Source: Prevotellaceae bacterium
GTDB lineage: Bacteria > Bacteroidota > Bacteroidia > Bacteroidales > UBA932
Length of the DNA stretch: 8,324 nucleotides
NCBI GenBank assembly: GCA_031278135.1
Contig: JAITKY010000154.1
Location: forward strand, 1-8,324
Direction of reading: 5' to 3'
Shown one piece after another: positions 1-6,498 of the stretch. The translations under genes were made by a program, and so were the position numbers. Positions within the stretch are counted from its first letter, which is position 1, and each line of letters opens with the position of its first letter. The notes under the pieces are model-generated. The model ran no database searches and was not told the DNA's origin. It saw only the letters and a program-made list of their open reading frames with translations.

Positions 1-12
1 AAAAATATTATG

Positions 13-20
13 TACTTTTG
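13..20 (+). promoter_or_regulatory. possible Bacteroidota -7 box (TACTTTTG)
   Basis: TACTTTTG matches the Bacteroidota -7 consensus TAnnTTTG. The matching -33 TTTG would lie before the window starts, so it cannot be checked. If real, transcription would start near position 27 and read into the mini-ORF at 39 and the 102-residue gene at 134. An eight-base degenerate match in AT-rich DNA is weak evidence. Confidence 0.3.
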
Positions 21-38
21 TATAAAAATTGATGAAAT

Positions 39-170
39 ATGAAGACAGTTAAAAAGACAAAAACATTTAATTGCGTTAAAATGAAAAATGACATGGGCAA
101 GAATTTGTTAATAACATTAAATAAAAATAGAGTATGGAAAAAGAATTTAAAGACACATATATTGCTGTAA
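39..170 (+). CDS. possible 43-residue mini-protein
   Basis: An ATG at 39 opens a 43-codon frame that ends in TAA at 168-170. Its first part (KTKTFNCVKMKNDMGKNLL) resembles the start of small Bacteroidota and cyanobacterial proteins of antitoxin type, which often begin with a basic stretch, then F-[DN]-[AC]-V-x-M-K. The second half (NKNRVWKKNLKTHILL) does not look like such a protein and overlaps the next gene by 37 bases in another frame. It may be a truncated or frameshifted antitoxin-like gene, a leader peptide, or chance. The resemblance is from memory and was not checked by a search. Confidence 0.25.
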   Translation: MKTVKKTKTFNCVKMKNDMGKNLLITLNKNRVWKKNLKTHILL

Positions 171-442
171 ATGTGCAATATAATGGTAAGTTTCCCGAAA
201 ATAAATTAAACCGGGAATACAACTCACAAGCAGATTTTCTTAAAGACCTGAATACTTTAACAAAAGATGAAACAAAACATTGTGAAATTGAACTGTTAAA
301 AGTACGTCTTTATGAAGATGAAGAATACTATATAGATGAGTGGAAAGGGAATGAAGACATAGAATTTGAATTAAAGCCCCGTTTTGTTCAATCTAAAGTA
401 TTGGATAAAGTTTATTCTAAAGAACTAATTAAGATTAAATGA
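134..442 (+). CDS. hypothetical protein, 102 residues
   Basis: I do not recognise this protein. The frame runs from ATG to TGA and encodes a soluble, highly charged polypeptide rich in Lys, Glu and Asp, with no signal peptide or membrane segment. The central part (about residues 45-75) alternates charged and hydrophobic residues, as in amphipathic beta strands (EIELLKVRLYEDEEYYIDEW). There is no clear Shine-Dalgarno sequence before the ATG, which is usual for Bacteroidota. It is the only substantial plus-strand gene and converges on the large minus-strand gene cluster. The start could be later, but no better internal ATG is seen near the N-terminus. It is probably a real gene given its length and composition, but its function is unknown. 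Confidence 0.6.
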   Translation: MEKEFKDTYIAVNVQYNGKFPENKLNREYNSQADFLKDLNTLTKDETKHCEIELLKVRLYEDEEYYIDEWKGNEDIEFELKPRFVQSKVLDKVYSKELIKIK

Positions 443-548
443 TTATGTTCGTGTAGAGTACAACGAAACAGTTGATGGTGTCGTTGTTAAACACAATCCG
501 CAGACGCAGGGAGTATCGCCGGAGTATAATGTTGTCCCCCTTTGTTGA
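429..548 (+). pseudogene. start-less protein-like reading frame, possible gene remnant
   Basis: Starting in the last codons of the preceding gene but in a different frame, about 39 codons stay open up to TGA at 546-548. The translation looks like real protein (RVEYNETVDGVVVKHNPQ, then TQGVSPEYNVVP) and its DNA is richer in GC than the flanks. There is no ATG in the frame. A second frame takes over at about 542 (LNAKVSMLDVIKVNNIHRVM) and could be its continuation after a one-base shift. I read this as the possible decayed fragment of a larger plus-strand gene. I cannot name the family, and chance is not excluded. Confidence 0.3.
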
Positions 549-565
549 ACGCCAAAGTAAGTATG

Positions 566-599
566 CTCGATGTCATCAAAGTGAACAACATTCATCGAG
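566..599. repeat. 7-bp inverted repeat between convergent genes
   Basis: CTCGATG at 566-572 is matched by its exact reverse complement CATCGAG at 593-599, separated by 20 bases. It lies just past the stop of the SNF2 gene and downstream of the plus-strand gene. The loop is long and no T-run follows on either strand, so it is a poor intrinsic terminator. No better terminator is visible in 443-634. Confidence 0.25.
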
Positions 600-634
600 T
601 GATGGACTCATGTAAAACGCTAATGTCCTTTTGT

Positions 635-3340
635 TTATCCGAGTTTAAATCGCATCACAATTTCGCCTGTTTCCTTGTCGATTTCGATTTTTTGATTTTC
701 GAGATCGAGGTCTTTTCCTGTGGACATTTTAAACAGTCCGGCAAGAAACTGCATTCCATTGTTCATAATCTGTTCAAATTCCGCTGTTTGTTTTTCTTTT
801 TCCTGATTAATCACTGTTTCCGCTTCATGATGTTCGGGCGAAGGCTGATGCACAACATTTTCCGGAACATCTTTCGTAATATCTTCTGAAGCACCTTCTG
901 GGACATAGTCTAATTCTTCCTGCAGTTCGAGTTCTTCTAAATCTGGCAAATCAGACTGATTTACAATTGTTTCCTGTTCTTGCTCCTGTGTTTCTATATC
1001 GTAATCTTGTTCATCGATGAAAGCCTCAATTTGCTGAATAAACTGCGACCGTCCTTTCGACGAAAAATCAACGTAACTTATTGATTCGTCGGAAAGAACG
1101 CCATCAAACAGATTTTGCTTTATCAACAGTCCCACGGCTATTCGCTGTTCGATTGAATTGATGGAAATCATATTGTAAATTGTCAGTTTAGAATGAGTTT
1201 GTCCTAAACGGTCGATACGTCCTATTCGTTGATTCTTTTTAGCGGGATTCCATGGAAGTTCGAAGTTAATCAAAGTATCGGCAACTTGCAGATTCAGACC
1301 CGATCCGCCAGCTTCCGTCGAAAGAAATATCTTACATTCGGAATCTGATTCGAACTTTTTGATTAACTCGCCTCTCAATTTCACAGGAACTCTACCGTTA
1401 AGTTCCACAAAACCAATACCATTATAGCGTAACATATCCGCAATCAGTTTGTGCATTTTTAACCATTCCGAAAAAATGATTATTTTACATTCGTTGTTTT
1501 GAATTTCCAGTTTTTCGAACAGTATTTCGTGAAGTTTGTCCAATTTTGGAGATTCGTTGGTTTCTTCGTCCACCAAAAATGTCGAATCGCAAACCATACG
1601 CGCCGAAGTCAATAGCAGCATGATTTTTTGCATATCATAAGGAGTCAGGAATTTTTTCTTTATAATTTTCGAAATTCCTTTAATATAACTTGCATGAAAA
1701 TCGGCTTGCAACGACGAAAGTTTTATTGGAATCTCTATTTGCCTGACATTGGGCAATTGGTCGAGAACATTCCGTTTTTCTCTACGTATCAGGATTCCGG
1801 ACAACTTTTCGTTCAAAATGTCCAAATCGTAATATCCGTCGATTTTGTTCGGTTTATACGGGTCGAAAAGGCAGTGCTGATACGAAAATTCCCATAACGG
1901 ACCAAAGAAATACGGGTCTACCGTGTTGACTATCGAAAAAATATCTATCAAACGGTTTTCTATTGGTGTTCCGGTGATTACCAGCGAATGTCTGGCTTTA
2001 ATTTTTTTGATAGCCGACGAAGTTTTCGTCTCATAGTTTTTTATCTTCTGTGCTTCGTCGAGAATCAGAAAATCAAAATCGGCCCTGTTTATCGCCTGAC
2101 TGTCGCGCAAAACAGTCTCATAATTAACGATAAAGAAATAATACGAATCAAGTAAATATTGTTTTTCCCTGTTGTCGGGCATACCGCTGACAACCAAAGC
2201 CTTTTCGCCGGTAAATTTTTCTATTTCCTTTTTCCACTGCGATTTGAGAGTGGCGGGACATACAATCAAAGTTTTAGTAAATCCGAAAATCTGTTTTTTC
2301 AACACAGCGGCAGCAATTGCTTGAACAGTTTTTCCCAAACCCATTTCGTCGGCAATTATGGCGGCTTTACGGAAAAGCGCAAATTCCACTCCTTCTTTCT
2401 GATACGGAAAAAGTTCGACTTTGATAAACGAAAAATCAGGCTTATACGTTTTCTTCAAATCAGCCAGCATCAGTTGCTCATATCGGCGTTCGATTTTTTC
2501 TTTCACTTCCGGACGAATACATATCGTGTCGGGAAACGCCGTCGCCTCTTCGATAAAATCCAAAAACGATTCACATTCACAATCTTCAATAAATTGAGCG
2601 TCACCGAAAAACTTGTTTATCAACAAACCTTCGTTGTGAGGCAATTTTCTGTTGGAATAATACCATGTTATCTGATTTTCGTTCAACGGGTCGCAGTAAA
2701 TTTCGATAAACGGAAATTTTTTATCCATTTTATTGTACAACTGTCTGTCGGATTTCAACTTGTCGAAAACATACATAATATGCTTTGTTGTACCGAGTTT
2801 GTTGTATTTAGCGTCGGCACTGTCGCTGTAACCGGTTTGGTTTTCGAAATCACGCAAAAACACTTTGTATCTGACGCCTGTGTCGTTAGTCAGGATATGG
2901 TCGCCGTAGATATTTTTCGCCCATTTGATACGATATTTTGCTTTTTCAGCTTTTTGACGGCGTTCGCCAAGCACTCGCTTGATCATCCCTTCACGAGTAT
3001 ATTTCTTATGTTCCGATGCTTTATGATTAAGACAGTCCAACTCATCTTGATACGTTAAAAGACAGGCGTATGAATAGCGTGTCCAACCTTTGCGCTCGCC
3101 ATTTTCTTCGGGGGTAAAATTGTAGTGCAAATTCCCTTTTTCGTCGATAACATTACCTGATATAAGCACACATTCTACATATTTATCTTTATCTTCTTCG
3201 ATAGTGACGATAAAATCTATCGACACAGGCGATTGCGACAAAACTGTACATTCTTTAGTTTTGTAAATATTTTCGCCATAAAATAATTCGTCTTTACTTA
3301 ATTGTTGTTTAACTTGTTCAATAACAGATACTATATCCAT
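635..3340 (-). CDS. SNF2-family DEAD/DEAH helicase-like ATPase, 901 residues
   Basis: A Swi2/Snf2-type ATPase, expected to translocate on nucleic acid and remodel protein-DNA or protein-RNA complexes. Visible motifs are I/Walker A DEMGLGKT (331-338), II DEAQ (428-431), III TGTP (456-459), V STEAGGSGLNLQ (674-685) and VI QRIGRIDRLGQ with arginine fingers (704-714), so both RecA lobes are complete. The first 300 residues contain a stretch (about 155-196) resembling a SWIM zinc finger whose cysteines are replaced (S172, S174, T185; H187 kept). The tail (about 775-850) is acidic and rich in Gln and Glu, then a compact end (about 854-901) follows. It starts 13 bases after the stop of the HEPN/TPR gene, so the two are almost certainly co-transcribed. 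It is RapA/HepA-like in its core, but I would not call it RapA. Family assignment is very sure; the biological role is not known. Confidence 0.93.
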   Translation of the reverse strand: MDIVSVIEQVKQQLSKDELFYGENIYKTKECTVLSQSPVSIDFIVTIEEDKDKYVECVLISGNVIDEKGNLHYNFTPEENGERKGWTRYSYACLLTYQDELDCLNHKASEHKKYTREGMIKRVLGERRQKAEKAKYRIKWAKNIYGDHILTNDTGVRYKVFLRDFENQTGYSDSADAKYNKLGTTKHIMYVFDKLKSDRQLYNKMDKKFPFIEIYCDPLNENQITWYYSNRKLPHNEGLLINKFFGDAQFIEDCECESFLDFIEEATAFPDTICIRPEVKEKIERRYEQLMLADLKKTYKPDFSFIKVELFPYQKEGVEFALFRKAAIIADEMGLGKTVQAIAAAVLKKQIFGFTKTLIVCPATLKSQWKKEIEKFTGEKALVVSGMPDNREKQYLLDSYYFFIVNYETVLRDSQAINRADFDFLILDEAQKIKNYETKTSSAIKKIKARHSLVITGTPIENRLIDIFSIVNTVDPYFFGPLWEFSYQHCLFDPYKPNKIDGYYDLDILNEKLSGILIRREKRNVLDQLPNVRQIEIPIKLSSLQADFHASYIKGISKIIKKKFLTPYDMQKIMLLLTSARMVCDSTFLVDEETNESPKLDKLHEILFEKLEIQNNECKIIIFSEWLKMHKLIADMLRYNGIGFVELNGRVPVKLRGELIKKFESDSECKIFLSTEAGGSGLNLQVADTLINFELPWNPAKKNQRIGRIDRLGQTHSKLTIYNMISINSIEQRIAVGLLIKQNLFDGVLSDESISYVDFSSKGRSQFIQQIEAFIDEQDYDIETQEQEQETIVNQSDLPDLEELELQEELDYVPEGASEDITKDVPENVVHQPSPEHHEAETVINQEKEKQTAEFEQIMNNGMQFLAGLFKMSTGKDLDLENQKIEIDKETGEIVMRFKLG

Positions 3341-3353
3341 AATTAAATTTAAT

Positions 3354-5306
3354 TTACTTATTTTTACTGTTTTTCCAATGATTTATCTTTTTAATGATAA
3401 GAGAACAATAAATTTTTGCCATATTCAAATCGTCGGTCGAAACAAATTCGGTATTGTTATGAGCCACAGGGTTTCGGATGTCAGCTAGGACATTGAATTT
3501 TGTGCACCATTCCTTTTTCGAATTACCGAAAATTTTCTTAAACCATTTCCAGTCGGTAGAAATAAACAGATCGTACATATCTCTTGGGAAAGTGTAATCG
3601 ACCAAATGAGAACTTGCATTACCGTATTTTTTGTTCAAAGATGTTCTTATCTCTTTTAATTTTTTGATTCCATCGAGTTTGCTTGCGTTCTTTGCATTTT
3701 TCATTAGATATTCATCTTCCCACTTATCTCCGAAAACTTCTGTAATCCATTCTTTTATCAGATCACGGACAGAACATTCGGCTTCTTTCCATAGAGGCCA
3801 GAAATCGACTACCTGCGAAATATTCCGAATACTGTATTCTTCAAAATTGTTAAACTGTTCACTTGTAAAAGATTTGTCGCCACTGATAAAACTGTCGGCA
3901 ACTTTTTTCATATCAAGAGCCTGCAAAAGTTTGTTTGCAAAAGCATTTTCGGGATAAAATCTAATCGCTTCGTTCAGGACTTCGCGTGCTTCTTCGGTTT
4001 TATTCATCTGAATCAAAGCCGACCCTTTCTGGTGCAAATAAGTCGAACATTTTATACTGTCTTTTGCGATGGAATCGTCATTAAGCAGTAAATCAATATA
4101 TTCGATAACTTTTTCAAATTCTCTTACCGAAGAATAAAAGTTAACGAAATAGTTGTATGTTTTGACATTATTTGGCAGTTCTTTTCCGTACATACTTATG
4201 AAATCCAATGCCGCCTGCATATTTTCCATTTGAACGTAAAGCATGCCTATGTCTTTTATACAACTTTCACGTTTTTCGTTATTTTCGAATGCAATCATGT
4301 AATATTTCAGCGCTGTTTCCAAATCTTTATTGACAAGTTTTGCAGTTGCCGCTTTTTGATAATTTGAATCGTAGTAATCTATTTTACTTTGATTTATGCT
4401 TATCAACTGTTCTTTGATTTTCTTTGCGTTTTTATTTTCGGGATAAGCAAGTAAAATTTGTTCTGTCAATCCGATAGCGGCGCCTACTTTATGTTCGTCG
4501 AACAAAGTCTTGATAGAATCAAAAATATTTTCGACCGATGTTGGTCTTTGAACCAGTATTGCAGCATTTTTATACTCTTTCGACAAAGTGAACAAAACGG
4601 GAATGTTGGAAGTATAAGCCGACTGTTCCTGTAACTGTTCGAGCAGATCGTCGTCGATCACATTTTTGTATGTGAAATATATACTGCGTCCCTTTTTATC
4701 GGTGATAAATCCGTACATCCGGGCGGCGAAATATCTTGTAATAAATCCGTTTGCGTTTACTGTTCGTTTATCTTCCTCGTCGATAAGCTGTTCAAGTTCG
4801 TTGAACGATTTAAAGACAGAGGTGGGTTTAATCTTGAATTTCGGAATTTTTTTAGTCACCGTTTCCAGCAGTTCGGTGGGAATTTTTTCGCCGGCTTTGT
4901 ATTCCGTAAGCGGTTTAATTTCGCTTTCCGATATAAGTTGCTCTTCGACTTCGGCCTGTCCGTCATCTATAAATGCTTCGGCTTGTTCGTCTGCAACAGT
5001 TTCGGCTTGTTTGTCTGCAACAGTTTCGGTCTGTTCGTCCGTAACGGTTGCCGGCTGTTCTTCAGTTAAGGTTGCTGCGTCGCTCGAAGCGGCAGTTTCT
5101 GTAACTGTGTTTACATTGGTTATAACCGATTTAGGTACGGAGAATCGAACTATCGAATTATTTACGACAAACTCAATATTGTCGTCTGTTTCCAAAATGA
5201 TACAGTTATTTTCGAAATTTTCAATTTTGCCTGTAAATGAAAAATCATTTGTATAAAGAGTAACAGTATCGCCTCTTTTATACCTTTTTTTTAATGCATT
5301 AACCAT
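3354..5306 (-). CDS. multidomain Sm-like / cold-shock-like / TPR / HEPN protein, 650 residues
   Basis: A cytosolic protein with no signal peptide or membrane segment. I read the order as: a small Sm/SH3-like beta barrel (1-58, opening KKRYKRGDTVTLYTNDFSFT); an acidic Thr/Glu/Ala linker with octapeptide repeats (about 77-108); a cold-shock-like OB fold (about 183-253, with GFITDKKGRSIYF); TPR-like helical hairpins (about 264-465); and a C-terminal helical domain (about 500-645) with IRNPVAHN. The R611-x4-H616 motif is the signature of HEPN domains, closest to the Swt1-type, many of which are metal-independent RNases. The architecture suggests an RNA-binding scaffold with a possible endoribonuclease end. 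It follows adk by 24 bases and precedes the SNF2 gene by 13, so the two large proteins probably act together. HEPN domains can also be non-catalytic. Domain calls are by eye; HEPN and TPR are the firmest, the Sm-like barrel the weakest. Confidence 0.85.
   Translation of the reverse strand: MVNALKKRYKRGDTVTLYTNDFSFTGKIENFENNCIILETDDNIEFVVNNSIVRFSVPKSVITNVNTVTETAASSDAATLTEEQPATVTDEQTETVADKQAETVADEQAEAFIDDGQAEVEEQLISESEIKPLTEYKAGEKIPTELLETVTKKIPKFKIKPTSVFKSFNELEQLIDEEDKRTVNANGFITRYFAARMYGFITDKKGRSIYFTYKNVIDDDLLEQLQEQSAYTSNIPVLFTLSKEYKNAAILVQRPTSVENIFDSIKTLFDEHKVGAAIGLTEQILLAYPENKNAKKIKEQLISINQSKIDYYDSNYQKAATAKLVNKDLETALKYYMIAFENNEKRESCIKDIGMLYVQMENMQAALDFISMYGKELPNNVKTYNYFVNFYSSVREFEKVIEYIDLLLNDDSIAKDSIKCSTYLHQKGSALIQMNKTEEAREVLNEAIRFYPENAFANKLLQALDMKKVADSFISGDKSFTSEQFNNFEEYSIRNISQVVDFWPLWKEAECSVRDLIKEWITEVFGDKWEDEYLMKNAKNASKLDGIKKLKEIRTSLNKKYGNASSHLVDYTFPRDMYDLFISTDWKWFKKIFGNSKKEWCTKFNVLADIRNPVAHNNTEFVSTDDLNMAKIYCSLIIKKINHWKNSKNK
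4978..5073 (-). repeat. four tandem 24-bp units encoding an octapeptide repeat
   Basis: Four 24-bp units lie head to tail at 4978-5001, 5002-5025, 5026-5049 and 5050-5073. The first two are nearly identical and the last is the most diverged. On the minus strand they encode AATLTEEQ, PATVTDEQ, TETVADKQ and AETVADEQ in the linker of the HEPN/TPR protein. The unit is in phase with codons, so copy-number changes would lengthen or shorten the linker without breaking the frame. Confidence 0.85.
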
Positions 5307-5330
5307 ATACCCAATATTTTAATTATTTAT

Positions 5331-5921
5331 TTATAAATTCGTCAATGCGTTCACTTTGCCGATATGCGCTTGAAGTTGCGAAAATGTGTTTTCAATCGTT
5401 CCCATGTTATCGACAGAAACGTGTTTACCCTGTTGCCGGTAATACTCGGCTACGGGCGCTGTTTGTTCGTTATAGACTTTGATACGGTTTTTGATTATTG
5501 TACAGTCGGAATCGTCGATTCTTCCCGAACCTTGTCCTCTCAACAATATCCGTGCGATAAGTTCTTCTTCTTCAACTTCGAGAGTAGCCATGAGCGCAAT
5601 ATTCAACGATTCTTTCTGCAACATTTCGTCCAACGATTTTGCTTGTTCCACTGTTCGTGGGAAACCGTCGAAGATAAATCCTGCAGCCGTTCTGTTGTTG
5701 TTCAGATTTTCGCGAATAAGTTCGATAACTGTTTCATCAGGAACTAATTCGCCTTTTTCTATCAAATTTTTTACTTTTTGTCCGAGCGGAGAGTTTTTTT
5801 TCATTTCCGCACGCAAAATGTCGCCGGTCGATAGATGAACCAATTGATACATTTCGACTAATTTCGCCGCCTGTGTACCTTTTCCCGCTCCCGGTGGGCC
5901 AAATAATATTATATTAAACAT
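5331..5921 (-). CDS. adk: adenylate kinase
   Basis: Catalyses ATP + AMP = 2 ADP in the cytosol, setting adenylate energy balance. The start is clear: MFNIILF leads directly into the P-loop GPPGAGKGT (8-16). AMP-site motifs follow: STGD (31-34) and DGFPRT (85-90). The LID region is the short form (RILLRGQGSGRIDDSD, 124-139) with no zinc-binding insertion, which gives 196 residues instead of the roughly 214 of the long enzymes. This is normal in Bacteroidota. The 21-base gap after hpt and the 24-base gap before the HEPN/TPR gene argue for one transcript. The C-terminus ends in a short, unremarkable tail. Identification is secure. Confidence 0.97.
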   Translation of the reverse strand: MFNIILFGPPGAGKGTQAAKLVEMYQLVHLSTGDILRAEMKKNSPLGQKVKNLIEKGELVPDETVIELIRENLNNNRTAAGFIFDGFPRTVEQAKSLDEMLQKESLNIALMATLEVEEEELIARILLRGQGSGRIDDSDCTIIKNRIKVYNEQTAPVAEYYRQQGKHVSVDNMGTIENTFSQLQAHIGKVNALTNL

Positions 5922-5942
5922 TTATATACAGAGTTTTAATTA

Positions 5943-6482
5943 TTATTTTACTAATTTATATATATCAGGATAATTTCGTCCTAATCCGTTATAATCCAAC
6001 CCGTAACCTACGATAAACTCATTTGGAACAAGTATGCCTGTATAATCGAGTTTGATGTCTTTCGCGTATGCCTCGGGTTTAAACAGCATTGTTGCGATTT
6101 TCAACTGTTTAGGCTTGTATTTCGATATTACGCCCACAAGATGTTCTACTGTCACTCCGGTATCGATGATATCTTCCAGAATGACAACTGTTTTGCCTGT
6201 CAAATCGAAATTTAACCCGATAAGTTCTTTAATCTCTCCTTTCGACGATAAACCGTCGTATGAACTTAATTTAATGAAACTTAACAGACAGTCGAAATTA
6301 ATATATTTCATCAAATCCGAAGTGAACATGAATGAGCCGTTCAAGATGCTTAAAAACACGGGCAACTCTTCATTTTTAATGTCGTTGTTGATACATTCGG
6401 CAATATTTTTTACAGCGTCCAATATTTCGCCGGATGAAATATATTTACTGAAAACTTTATCGTGCAGAGTTATTTGTGTCAT
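5943..6482 (-). CDS. hpt: hypoxanthine phosphoribosyltransferase
   Basis: Purine salvage enzyme that joins hypoxanthine (usually also guanine) to PRPP, giving IMP or GMP. It is a cytosolic type I phosphoribosyltransferase of 179 residues, a normal length. Visible motifs: a pyrophosphate loop around LNGS (47-50), the PRPP-binding signature ILEDIIDTGVT (101-111) with acidic E103/D104 and catalytic D107, the base-binding K136 in FKPEA, and FIVGYGLDYNGLGRN (157-170) near the C-terminus. The frame stays open upstream to 6530, but that would overlap the fucosidase gene and add 16 residues (MPSLESITNDEYNSDI) with no family match. I therefore use the ATG at 6482-6480, which starts MTQITLHDKVF, 16 bases after the fucosidase stop. 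It pairs with adk immediately downstream. Confidence 0.95.
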   Translation of the reverse strand: MTQITLHDKVFSKYISSGEILDAVKNIAECINNDIKNEELPVFLSILNGSFMFTSDLMKYINFDCLLSFIKLSSYDGLSSKGEIKELIGLNFDLTGKTVVILEDIIDTGVTVEHLVGVISKYKPKQLKIATMLFKPEAYAKDIKLDYTGILVPNEFIVGYGLDYNGLGRNYPDIYKLVK

Positions 6483-6498
6483 AATATCGCTGTTATAT

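Noticed and set aside
566..599. Inverted repeat as an intrinsic terminator
   Set aside because: The stem is only 7 bp, the loop is 20 bases, and there is no T-run on either strand.
2159..3058. A 299-codon plus-strand open frame opposite the SNF2 gene
   Set aside because: It is antisense to a well-conserved helicase, has a Phe-rich composition typical of a shadow frame and shows no recognisable domain.
4666..5256. A 196-codon plus-strand frame rich in Ser, Val and Ala
   Set aside because: It is the complement of the HEPN/TPR gene; its low complexity comes from the 24-bp repeats and not from a real protein.
5510..5552. Missing zinc-binding LID in adenylate kinase as a possible deletion
   Set aside because: The short LID is a recognised form of the enzyme and is usual in this phylum; the reading frame and flanking motifs are intact.
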